A DNA stretch of 16,575 nucleotides from Euryarchaeota archaeon UBA13. Its GTDB lineage: Archaea; Thermoplasmatota; Poseidoniia; Poseidoniales; Poseidoniaceae. Positions 1 through 7,000 of this stretch are shown one piece after another. Position 1 is the first letter of the stretch. Each line of letters begins with the position of its first letter. The notes below the pieces were generated by a model. The model was not told the origin of the DNA. It ran no database searches and was given only the letters and a program-made list of their open reading frames with translations. The stretch is from contig DAHU01000067.1 in the NCBI GenBank assembly GCA_002495945.1, forward strand, positions 1,403-17,977. The letters are read 5' to 3'. Position numbers and translations under genes: made by a program.

Positions 1-80
1 TCAAGCACAGCTTGATGGAATTCAGGTTGATTTGGATCTCTTGACTTTACTTTTTCATATATATTCTTGATAACGCTCAT
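1..80 (-). CDS. gdhA: NADP-type glutamate dehydrogenase, N-terminal fragment (runs off left edge)
   Basis: Only the first 26 codons are in the window, read leftward from an ATG at 80-78. The stretch KVKSRDPNQPEFHQAV closely matches the N-terminal helix of hexameric NADP-type glutamate dehydrogenases; the E. coli enzyme has RDPNQTEFAQAV at the same place. The family interconverts 2-oxoglutarate plus ammonium and glutamate in the cytoplasm, so this is the nitrogen-assimilation entry point. An AGGTG motif at 86-90 lies five bases before the ATG and fixes the start. The gene upstream on the same strand ends 87 bases away, far enough for GDH to have its own promoter. The rest of the enzyme, including its catalytic Lys and nucleotide-binding fold, is outside the window, so activity cannot be judged. 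Family assignment rests on a short but distinctive match. Confidence 0.82.
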   Translation of the reverse strand, partial: MSVIKNIYEKVKSRDPNQPEFHQAVL

Positions 81-85
81 TACGA

Positions 86-90
86 CACCT
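86..90 (-). promoter_or_regulatory. Ribosome binding site of the glutamate dehydrogenase gene
   Basis: Read on the minus strand the bases are AGGTG, complementary to the archaeal anti-Shine-Dalgarno sequence, five bases before the ATG at 80. It is the best-placed ribosome site in the left part of the window. Confidence 0.55.
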
Positions 91-112
91 AGACACTTTG
101 TGTTATCCGTGC

Positions 113-121
113 CAAATTTTA
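113..121 (-). promoter_or_regulatory. Possible TATA box for the glutamate dehydrogenase gene
   Basis: The minus strand reads TAAAATTT here, about 26 bases before a transcription start that would leave a roughly 10-base leader just containing the AGGTG ribosome site. The match to an archaeal TATA box is only fair and no BRE is obvious, so this is tentative. Confidence 0.3.
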
Positions 122-167
122 CCCCTTTCTAATGCTTGCCCCGTTATGGAAGCGGCAAACAGCGGTT

Positions 168-617
168 TTAGTTGAAAGGACATACCGTATTGAAACGATT
201 TAATCTCTCTATTCTTCTTTCGCCGTTTTCATCGACATCAGACATTGCTCGTATTGATTCTTCGATCATGCCATGTTGGTCCGGTTGCAAGGCAATAATT
301 CGCCTAAGGACTTCGAGCATCGACCACTCATCTTCGGAGATAACCTCGTCATCAAGGGCAGCAATCAATGCACTCTGATAAGTAGTGACATCTCCAAGGT
401 GATGGCCTGAATAATCCTCTTCAGTACTATCAAACGGATTTTTCGAATCCCCTCGAACAATCGACAAACATTCTGCTGTAGCTCCTGGAGAAACACCTAA
501 TGCATTTGCTAAAACGTAGAGGATAGTTGCTTCATCATCTGTCACAATTTCATCTTCCATCGCTATTTCAAGCGTTTTTAGATAAAGATACAGTCCGCGA
601 CTTGGTGTTACGCTCAT
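168..617 (-). CDS. Small acidic protein with two TerB-like helical repeats
   Basis: This 149-residue protein is an internal duplication. Residues 13-55 (LKTLEIAMEDEIVTDDEA...) and 81-124 (QSALIAALDDEVISEDEW...) align without gaps. Both share an A-x-x-D-E-[IV]-[VI]-[TS]-[DE]-D-E core followed by a leucine-rich helix. That acidic loop between helices resembles the TerB/DjlA-type domain, whose acidic residues bind metal in characterised members. No signal peptide or membrane segment is seen, so it is probably cytoplasmic. An ATG at 647 would add ten residues, but a TATA-like box at 638-645 lies downstream of it and 25 bases before the ATG at 617. I therefore prefer 617 and a leaderless mRNA. The stop is TAA. 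The gene sits between glutamate dehydrogenase and the divergent regulator, which gives no clear clue to its role. The TerB relation is by pattern only; function is unknown. Confidence 0.72.
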   Translation of the reverse strand: MSVTPSRGLYLYLKTLEIAMEDEIVTDDEATILYVLANALGVSPGATAECLSIVRGDSKNPFDSTEEDYSGHHLGDVTTYQSALIAALDDEVISEDEWSMLEVLRRIIALQPDQHGMIEESIRAMSDVDENGERRIERLNRFNTVCPFN

Positions 618-637
618 GTTACATTGTAAGTGATGAA

Positions 638-645
638 AGTATATC
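638..645 (-). promoter_or_regulatory. TATA-like box of the TerB-like gene
   Basis: The minus strand reads GATATACT here. Its centre is 25 bases before the ATG at 617, the spacing expected for a leaderless archaeal transcript. It lies downstream of the alternative ATG at 647 and so argues against that start. Confidence 0.45.
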
Positions 646-742
646 ATTCTATCACATCAATGACGAATTTGTATCGATGATTCAAGGCACTGCGTGACAT
701 AAATTTGATATGGCAGAATAACTTAGCACGTAATACCAGTGT

Positions 743-757
743 GTGACAATATGTCAC
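743..757. promoter_or_regulatory. Perfect palindrome, candidate operator of the ribbon-helix-helix regulator
   Basis: The arms GTGACA and TGTCAC are perfectly complementary around ATA. The site is centred about 24 bases upstream of the TATA-like box of the regulator gene and lies in the divergent region shared with the TerB-like gene. A further GTGACA half-site is at 694-699. Ribbon-helix-helix proteins commonly bind short palindromes in their own promoters, so autoregulation is a reasonable inference. Nothing in the sequence proves binding. Confidence 0.5.
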
Positions 758-770
758 CATTTGCAATACA

Positions 771-778
771 TTTATATG
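771..778 (+). promoter_or_regulatory. TATA box of the ribbon-helix-helix regulator gene
   Basis: TTTATATG is a good archaeal TATA box. It predicts transcription start near 800, giving an mRNA leader of about ten bases that holds the GAGG ribosome site at 800-803. A small inverted repeat, TTATA-N5-TATAA (772-786), overlaps the box. Confidence 0.6.
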
Positions 779-799
779 CTGTATAAGGTACCGTAGGTT

Positions 800-803
800 G
801 AGG
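800..803 (+). promoter_or_regulatory. Ribosome binding site of the regulator gene
   Basis: GAGG is placed seven bases before the ATG at 811 and supports that start codon. Confidence 0.45.
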
Positions 804-810
804 AAGACAC

Positions 811-1182
811 ATGGGAGCACCAAGTACACACATATCTCTTCGAATCAACGAAGAGGATTTGATGTTGCTCGATGCTAAGATAGGTCAATTAGGTGCTAGA
901 AATAGATCCGATGTTGTCAGACTCGCTATTCAGGAATACTTGAGAGGGCAACCTCGGCTTCCAGACATGGATACAATCAAGATTCCACTTGGTAGAAGAG
1001 ATAAGGTAAATCTCGAAATGCTATACGAACTTGAAGGAACCAGCAGAGAACAAGCAGCGCTTGAGGGTTTGAAATTATACATCAAACAATCAGCCACAAG
1101 GGCTGAGGAAACAATACAACTCGAAAAAGCTCTAGAAGAATCAAGAGCATTGACGATAAAAAGCAAAGAATACCAACAATAA
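811..1182 (+). CDS. Ribbon-helix-helix regulator with two tandem RHH-like units
   Basis: The 123-residue protein begins with a typical ribbon-helix-helix (CopG/Arc/MetJ) DNA-binding unit. It has a strand HISLRI at 7-12, helix one at 14-28, and a second helix starting NRSDVVRLAI at 31-46. A second unit of similar shape follows: strand IKIPLG at 56-61, helix 62-76, turn TS at 77-78, and helix REQAALEGLKLYI to about 93. The C-terminus (95-123) is a charged, probably helical tail. RHH proteins bind DNA as dimers through the paired strands, so two units in one chain could form an intramolecular dimer or a higher-order assembly; this is inference. The gene has its own TATA box and ribosome site, with a palindrome just upstream that may be its operator. 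It is divergent from the TerB-like gene and followed by a hairpin-rich stretch. The first RHH unit is secure, the second less so. Target genes are unknown. Confidence 0.85.
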   Translation: MGAPSTHISLRINEEDLMLLDAKIGQLGARNRSDVVRLAIQEYLRGQPRLPDMDTIKIPLGRRDKVNLEMLYELEGTSREQAALEGLKLYIKQSATRAEETIQLEKALEESRALTIKSKEYQQ

Positions 1183-1208
1183 GGTGAGAGTGCAGAGGGG
1201 ATGGGAAA

Positions 1209-1412
1209 ATGAAGCAGAACGACAATAACAATCGTGATGCTACCCTCGGTGGCGATGTAGATAGATCCAACTTCATCACCATCAATAATTTGCGGATACG
1301 TGCCCGCCTTGCACGTGATGGATCAAACGGAGATGGAGCACCTAGTGGCAAATCTCCTTTTTCCCCCCATGAAGGCGGTTGGGGGGATTCAAATTCCACC
1401 CCAGCAAGCTGA
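1209..1412 (+). CDS. Doubtful 67-residue open frame after the regulator gene
   Basis: An ATG at 1209 opens a 67-codon frame 26 bases after the regulator stop, with GAGGGG about eight bases upstream as a possible ribosome site. The predicted peptide is hydrophilic and of low complexity (rich in N, D, G, S, R), has no recognisable domain, and its second half is encoded by DNA dominated by hairpins and C/G runs. The same DNA is open on the minus strand as well, which is common in GC-rich structured RNA. I consider a structured transcript more likely than a gene and list the frame only because it is the sole plus-strand candidate here. Confidence 0.2.
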   Translation: MKQNDNNNRDATLGGDVDRSNFITINNLRIRARLARDGSNGDGAPSGKSPFSPHEGGWGDSNSTPAS

Positions 1413-1510
1413 TTGGTGGTTCCCACGTGTCCAGACCCCCACTTTACTGGGCACAATTAATCCGATGTAGTGCGGCCGCGGGGCGAATCCTTTAGAGTCG
1501 CCGACATTGG
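1298..1510 (+). ncRNA. Candidate structured RNA or 5' leader of unknown class
   Basis: This gene-poor stretch holds a run of good hairpins. (1) 1298-1303 pairs with 1311-1316, perfect, 7-base loop. (2) 1329-1334 with 1352-1357, perfect, followed by five T. (3) 1380-1387 with 1395-1403, eight pairs with one bulged A and the loop TTCAAAT. (4) 1416-1419 with 1423-1426. (5) 1427-1434 with 1447-1454, eight pairs including one G-T, stacked directly on (4). (6) 1462-1468 with 1504-1510, seven pairs with one G-T, enclosing 1482-1486 with 1498-1502. The stretch is visibly richer in G and C than its flanks. I did not find RNase P or SRP RNA signature sequences, and no tRNA cloverleaf fits. The 3' end falls nine bases before the helicase start codon, so it may be a leader of that mRNA or an independent RNA. 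The strand is not certain, since stems read on both strands. Confidence 0.35.
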
Positions 1511-1519
1511 CTGTAAGTT

Positions 1520-3559
1520 ATGGCGGGAAATATTGATGCCGGAGTCAATAACTTCCCATTCCTAGCCCATGATACACCACGACCCGGTCAAATTGACATG
1601 ATAAGGGAATGTCGTGACTCACTGCGCAAAAATGGTCATCACTTAGCTGCAGCCCCCACTGGAATTGGAAAAACTGCCGCTTCAATTGCTGCCGCGTTAG
1701 AGATAGCCATGGAATCATCAACAAAACCTCACATTTTATTTCTCACCGGAAGACAATCACAACACAAAATTGTCATTGATACAGTTAGAAAAATAAATTC
1801 AAGGCTCGGCAGTAACCATCGCGACATCAAAGTCGTTGACATAATTGGCCGTGAGTCAATGTGTGAAGTTGTCGATTTGCAGACCGGGCGCTGTCTTTGC
1901 GAATCGGGTTCCAGTGAATCCGCCCGACCTCGGTTAAAGGAAGATGTAAGAAATTTCATCCTCCAGGCGCCAAGACATGTTTTTGAAATAGTTGAGAAGG
2001 CGAAAACCTTCGGAGTATGTGCATGGCAAACATGCCGTAGTGCAGTCAAGGATAGTGACATATTAGTTTGCGATTATAACCATGTCTTTGCTGAACAAGT
2101 TAGAGAGAATTCTTTACCTGCAATGGGGATATCACTACAGAATAGCATCATTATAGTAGATGAAGCACATAACCTACCTGACAGAATAAGAATGAGTATG
2201 GAGCGAGTAGTGACTCCAATTATTGTTAGAAATGCCGCCATGGAACTTGAAGAGTTTATGGGTAGTCTAGAAAACATAGCAATGAGAAACACTACGAATT
2301 CTCCAACAAAATTACTTGAGGATGTTAGTTGGTGTTTTGAGATAATAAAATTACTGAGGATCAACATGGTAAATTATTTCAAGACACTCCACGACAAAAT
2401 TAGCGATGACGAGGAATTGTTGATAAAAATTGACGACTTTACTGATTTAATCCACTCAGCCTGTGATGAGTATGAAGGTGTTTCTGGCCAGTTGACATTA
2501 CAGCAGAAAGTCGATTCAACTCGGCAAACCCCAATCCAAAACAGGTTAGAACGTCTATCACAGACCCTTAGTCAGGTAACTGTAGAAGCGGAAGATGATG
2601 AAGATTCAAACGAACCGGATGCCCATCGGATAGCTTACATAATCGACACTGTAGTAAATTTTGGACACACTTCAGCCCTTTGTATGGTCTTTTCACCCAA
2701 AGGTAAGGAAGGTAAAATAACCACTCATTTACTTGACCCTGGAGTATTGTCTGGCCCGTTATTTTCCAGAACTGCAGGTTCAATTCTAATGTCTGGCACT
2801 CTTTATCCGCCATCAATGTATGCGGATATACTTGCACTACCCAAGAATCTAACGAGTAAGACATCCTATGTTTCGCCATTTGCTGGTGAGAGGAGACCGG
2901 TGTTAATCGCCCGTGATGTCACAACAAAATATAACCAAAGAAGTCCCGATATGTGGGCAAAAATTAGAGCACATATTCAAGCCCTAATCGACGGTAGTGA
3001 AGACCATATTGCAGTATTCTGCCCCTCATACAAATTGATGGATGAAATAATGGGTGACGCATTCTTTAGGGGCGTGACCAAAATCACCGAATCGAGAGAT
3101 TGGTCAAAAGATGATATCGACAGGGTCGTTGCTAAATTAAAGAATGAGCGTCGAATTGGCAACCGCGTTCTACTCTGTGGCGTATTCGGCGCAAGATTAT
3201 CTGAAGGAATAGATTACGATGATGGAGTACTTGGTTCCGTGGTTTGCATTGGCATACCGAACCCACCGCCATCCGTGCTTTCAGACTCACTGAAGGAATA
3301 TATCGCCGATAAATTTGGTCGCCAAAATGCTTGGCGTTACACAGTCACCCAGCCTGCAATAAATGCAATCTTACAAGCAATGGGCCGGCCAATAAGATCT
3401 GTTGATGACCGTGCCTTAATATTACTATTAGACAATCGTAACGACAATCGTACATATCGAGAATGTTATCCAATAGCGATGAAAATGAACACTTCTAACG
3501 AACCAAATTCAACCAAATCCTTTGCCTCAAGATTCTTTAGAAGAGTAAAAAGACTTTGA
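1520..3559 (+). CDS. xpd: XPD/Rad3-family iron-sulfur DNA helicase
   Basis: This 679-residue protein is a superfamily 2 helicase of the XPD/Rad3/DinG type, which unwinds DNA 5' to 3' in repair. Visible motifs in order are: RPGQ at 21-24; Walker A APTGIGKT at 45-52; Walker B DEAH at 214-217; motif III SGT at 425-427; motif IV near AVFCPS at 498-503; motif V GARLSEGIDYDDG from 557; and motif VI QAMGRPIR at 619-626. Between Walker A and DEAH lie Cys115, 125, 127, 167 and 172, placed like the 4Fe-4S domain of XPD. There are five candidate ligands for four places. Length fits archaeal XPD. No ribosome site precedes the ATG. The upstream DNA is the hairpin-rich stretch, so the promoter is unclear. 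The next gene starts 46 bases after the TGA stop and is probably co-transcribed. The family is secure; orthology to XPD rather than a DinG-like paralogue is likely but not proven. Confidence 0.88.
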   Translation: MAGNIDAGVNNFPFLAHDTPRPGQIDMIRECRDSLRKNGHHLAAAPTGIGKTAASIAAALEIAMESSTKPHILFLTGRQSQHKIVIDTVRKINSRLGSNHRDIKVVDIIGRESMCEVVDLQTGRCLCESGSSESARPRLKEDVRNFILQAPRHVFEIVEKAKTFGVCAWQTCRSAVKDSDILVCDYNHVFAEQVRENSLPAMGISLQNSIIIVDEAHNLPDRIRMSMERVVTPIIVRNAAMELEEFMGSLENIAMRNTTNSPTKLLEDVSWCFEIIKLLRINMVNYFKTLHDKISDDEELLIKIDDFTDLIHSACDEYEGVSGQLTLQQKVDSTRQTPIQNRLERLSQTLSQVTVEAEDDEDSNEPDAHRIAYIIDTVVNFGHTSALCMVFSPKGKEGKITTHLLDPGVLSGPLFSRTAGSILMSGTLYPPSMYADILALPKNLTSKTSYVSPFAGERRPVLIARDVTTKYNQRSPDMWAKIRAHIQALIDGSEDHIAVFCPSYKLMDEIMGDAFFRGVTKITESRDWSKDDIDRVVAKLKNERRIGNRVLLCGVFGARLSEGIDYDDGVLGSVVCIGIPNPPPSVLSDSLKEYIADKFGRQNAWRYTVTQPAINAILQAMGRPIRSVDDRALILLLDNRNDNRTYRECYPIAMKMNTSNEPNSTKSFASRFFRRVKRL

Positions 3560-3605
3560 TAATCAAACAAAAAGGTTCATTGATGTTTGCCGCTGAGAGT
3601 GAGAT

Positions 3606-4085
3606 ATGTCTGAGTGGGAGTTAGTTGAAATTTCGAGCGCCGAGCCGGACGAACTTATCGATGAACATCAATCTTACAACACAGATGGATTGGAAACCGA
3701 AGTGAGTGATTTACACAGTCATTTCTGGAGGGATGCTGGCCATCTAAGTGAAGTCGAGGATAGACATAAGCAGGTTTTGATTAGTTCCGGAATGATTCCC
3801 GAGAGCCACATAGCAAGCGTTGAACCAAGTCGTAAATTGGATTGGTTCGTCACTGAACTAAACGGCCGAATGAATCCGGACGGTCTATCTATACCTGTCA
3901 AAGGATTGGAAATAAACGACATCGCAATCCATCAAATGTCTTCAGATAATGAAACAATTATCAAATTCAATTTTACGGAAAAAGATGGACAGGAATTAGA
4001 GCGCATAGTAAACATCCCTAATGAGATATCCAATACCGAAGTCAAGGCCAATTTCTTCAATGACCGATTATACCTAAGATGGTGA
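3606..4085 (+). CDS. Uncharacterised acidic protein, C-terminal third possibly Hsp20-like
   Basis: The 159-residue product is acidic and soluble, with no signal peptide or membrane segment. Residues 1-90 look mostly helical and are not recognised. Residues 100-159 show alternating strands, IIKFNFTEKDGQELERIVNIP then EVKANFFNDRLYLRW. This recalls the end of an alpha-crystallin (Hsp20/CS) domain, in which a strand, a proline-containing turn and an N-G/D-x-L-x-I/L strand close the sandwich. That resemblance is by pattern only; a full crystallin domain is not evident. The ATG follows GAGAGTGAGAT, a weak ribosome site. An upstream ATG at 3583 is followed by an early stop. The gene lies 46 bases after the helicase on the same strand, so a shared transcript is likely and a helicase-accessory role is possible but unproven. 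It ends two bases from the converging giant gene. Confidence 0.7.
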   Translation: MSEWELVEISSAEPDELIDEHQSYNTDGLETEVSDLHSHFWRDAGHLSEVEDRHKQVLISSGMIPESHIASVEPSRKLDWFVTELNGRMNPDGLSIPVKGLEINDIAIHQMSSDNETIIKFNFTEKDGQELERIVNIPNEISNTEVKANFFNDRLYLRW

Positions 4086-4092
4086 AATCACC
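4081..4092. repeat. Short inverted repeat across two converging stop codons
   Basis: GGTGA-AA-TCACC spans the plus-strand stop (4083-4085) and the minus-strand stop (4088-4090). The arms are five bases, too short for a confident terminator, and the symmetry partly follows from two facing TGA stops. Confidence 0.3.
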
Positions 4093-7000
4093 TGTTTGGT
4101 ATACTTGCTAAGTTTGCGATTTCTTGAATCATCTTGTCAAGTGCCATTTGAGCAGCCTGTTGGTGTTGCGCACCCATTTCATCACGACTATACCTCGCCA
4201 TCTCAAACATGTTGTCAATAGCTAGGAGCGCATCATCAGAAATTTGAGGCATTGCCTGCCTAATCGCAACTTCAAATTCCCTTACAGTCTCGAAGTCGCG
4301 CCTCAAGAATCCATTCTGTTGCAATACCGTACATAGATTCTGATAACAATTGAAAATCGCTTCCCTGATAGAATCCCCTGCTGCCAATAATTCTGCTGTA
4401 TATGCAAAGACCTCTGCGGCTTCTTGTAGCAATTCATTGTTTAATCTTCGACGATAAATTATTACTCCTGCCGTTATGATTACCACAGTCAAAATTAACA
4501 GTACATAAGCCCATGTAGGTACATCAACCTGTTCTTCATCGAACTTATACTTAGGATTGAATTCATCAGAGTCGCGTAATGATTCAAAGTCATCCTTGCT
4601 CGCTTCAGATAAAATCGGGTCATTGATTATTGCATCCACGTAAACATAGCCCCACCTGTCGTAATCACCATATGGAGGATCCGAATTGAATTCAAACTCA
4701 GCAAGACCATTTGGATCAGTCACTACAGTAAGTGGGTTGGTAAGTTGAGCATTCGATTCATTCTTCAAAGTGTAAGTAACTGAAATAAGCGGAACTCCTA
4801 AACCAGTGTCATTAGCTGTTATTGTTATACCACCAAATACCTCTTTGTTGCCACTCTCATCTATTTCGGCAATATCCCATTCAAAATCTACATTGAGTTT
4901 GATGAATATTTGTCTGTTCACAGATTTGCTGTTTAGGTAATATGTAGTGTTCTCTAAGACATCTAAGTGTATGTATTGTGTGCCGGCAGCAAACCACGAT
5001 GGTGCTACTGTATCGATAGTGAAATTGCCATTAGACCAGTCAATACCTACCAAACTCGACGGTATGCAGCGAGCCCCTTCTCTTTGCGACGCACAGTCTG
5101 AACCGTTGCCGACATTGATTGCAAGATTTTCGAAAATCTCTCCAGTTCCACCTACTTCAGAAATCGATCCTGTTATCGAAATTGGACCAAAGGTACCGTC
5201 AGATCTAATTGCTACAGTGGTTGAATCTGAGTCTATTGAAACCGCCAAATCCGCCCATACATAACCAACGAGTTGCTCTTCTGTGCCAATGTGAGAATAA
5301 GTTCCGGGGAATACTATCTCGATGTCATGTAGTCCTCTTGTCAAATCTTGAGTTGCGAAAACGATAACATCCCATTCACCATTATCTGCAGTTTGTGTTG
5401 TAGCAACGAGGTTTCCGTCTAGGTATATCTCAAGCAATTCTCCTTCTAGACCTTCGTTGGTTAAGGAGTCAATATCAAACAACCGACCTGATAATTCCCA
5501 CAATTCCCCTCTTGTCACCTGAGCTTCACTGTCAAAAGAGACCGTTATATCTGCTCGGTGAGCCAAGAAGAATGTGGTATTGGTACTATTAGAACGGTAG
5601 TAGCCTTGGCTACCAGAGTAAGCAGTAAGTGTTCGGTTGCCAAATTCGAATAAGTCTGATACTGTCCAATCGTAACTAAATTGTCCGTTACTGTCAGTAA
5701 CCACAGAGGCAATTGTAATGCCTTCAATAATCAATTCAACTTGGTGACCTGAAATTGGGATTAACTGATTATCAGCAACACTGCCGGTGATGGAAATATT
5801 CTCTCCAACAGCAGTAGTCTCAGGTACACCAACACTGAGTACAATATGACTGAAAATATTCCATGTCCCGTTAGCATCACTTGGCAGATAGAAAGTCGTA
5901 CCGTTAAATCTCACTTCCAAAGTGACTGGCCCTAAAGCCGCATCTGCAGGTACTGGATATATTGCGGTAAACAAACCGTTTTCATCAGTATCAACGTTGG
6001 TCATAAATTCACCATCCAACCACACCTCTATGGTTAATTCAGCAAGCGGATTATCAACCAAATCAAGTAACAGACCCTCTATTGTCATAACTTCTTCTCT
6101 ATTTACATCGCCACCTGTGGTAATCAAGTTAATCTTGGTTGGAACGCTAATGTTGAAAGGAACAGTTGAGGCTGAAGGCATGTAATATTCTGGATTGGAT
6201 GGTTCACCAACACCGATTGGGTCAACCCAGTCCCTACCTCCGAAGAACTCAACGGTAATGATATGAGGTCCAGCCGTAATTTCCTCAGGCAGTGGATAAC
6301 CTAGACTAAATTGTCCAGTTAAGGCATCAGTCTCGATACTTGCAACCGAATCGCCGTCAATCATCAAGTGGACCACGGCTGGAGAGGGGATTCCTTGAAC
6401 GGCGAGGGCAAGCCCGAGATCGTCCAGTAGTGTTCCGTTAACAGTCATGTAATCACCGGCAACCAAACTGCTTGGATACTGAGTGATGCTTATGTTTGTT
6501 TCAGCAAGCACTACAAATGATGAATTTGATTCTGAGCCGAGTAGTCCAGTTGTCCCAGGAGTCCCAGTGAAAATTGCATTGACATCTTTGACCCCCACCG
6601 ACATGTTGGCGGGAGTTGTTAAAGTACCGTATGCGGAGCCGTTTTGGGCAGTGGTAATGACAGTTGTAATGTCCGTTCCGTTCAGCGTGATAGTTACTAA
6701 CTGGCCCGATACTGGCTGGCCGGTGTTATCCAGCAATAGAACCTCAATCTCAACATCATTGCCTCTCTCGACCCTGTCATTCAAGCTCGGCTGACCTTGA
6801 ATATCTAGCACTGGGTCTGTAAAGATAATTTCAGTAAACCCTCGACTATCAAACAGGCTTGTCGTATTTGAACCAAGGTAGAAATTGACCGCAGGGATAT
6901 AGGTCGCACTTAGGGTGTTATTTCCAGCGGCAAAGTTCGGTGAGAGCAGAATTGAGGCATTCCAAAAACCATCAATTCCTACCGTTCCGCCTGTTACTGT

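Noticed and set aside
618..647. Upstream ATG at 647 as the start of the TerB-like gene.
   Set aside because: The best TATA-like box (638-645) lies downstream of it and is spaced correctly for the ATG at 617. The extra ten residues are not part of the repeat fold.
1380..1410. TTCAAAT in a G/C stem looks like a tRNA T-arm.
   Set aside because: The five-pair T-stem would have a mismatch, and the following CCCAGCA has no TGCTGGG partner at a suitable distance upstream. No cloverleaf can be built.
1082..1456. Minus-strand open frame of 124 codons across the regulator end and the hairpin region.
   Set aside because: It overlaps the clear regulator gene antisense, has no recognisable domain, and its Pro/Gly/Ser-rich translation follows from C/G runs.
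1472..1479. GCGGCCGC palindrome as a possible regulatory site.
   Set aside because: It lies in the loop region of the larger hairpin 1462-1510 and has no counterpart elsewhere in a meaningful place. It is most simply part of the GC-rich stretch.
1462..1510. On the minus strand CTCTAAA (within 1490-1500) resembles the anticodon loop of an amber-reading (pyrrolysine-type) tRNA, tempting given the in-frame TAG at 16408-16410.
   Set aside because: The bases flanking the seven-base loop (GGCGA and GGATT) do not pair as an anticodon stem, and no acceptor, D or T arms fit around it.
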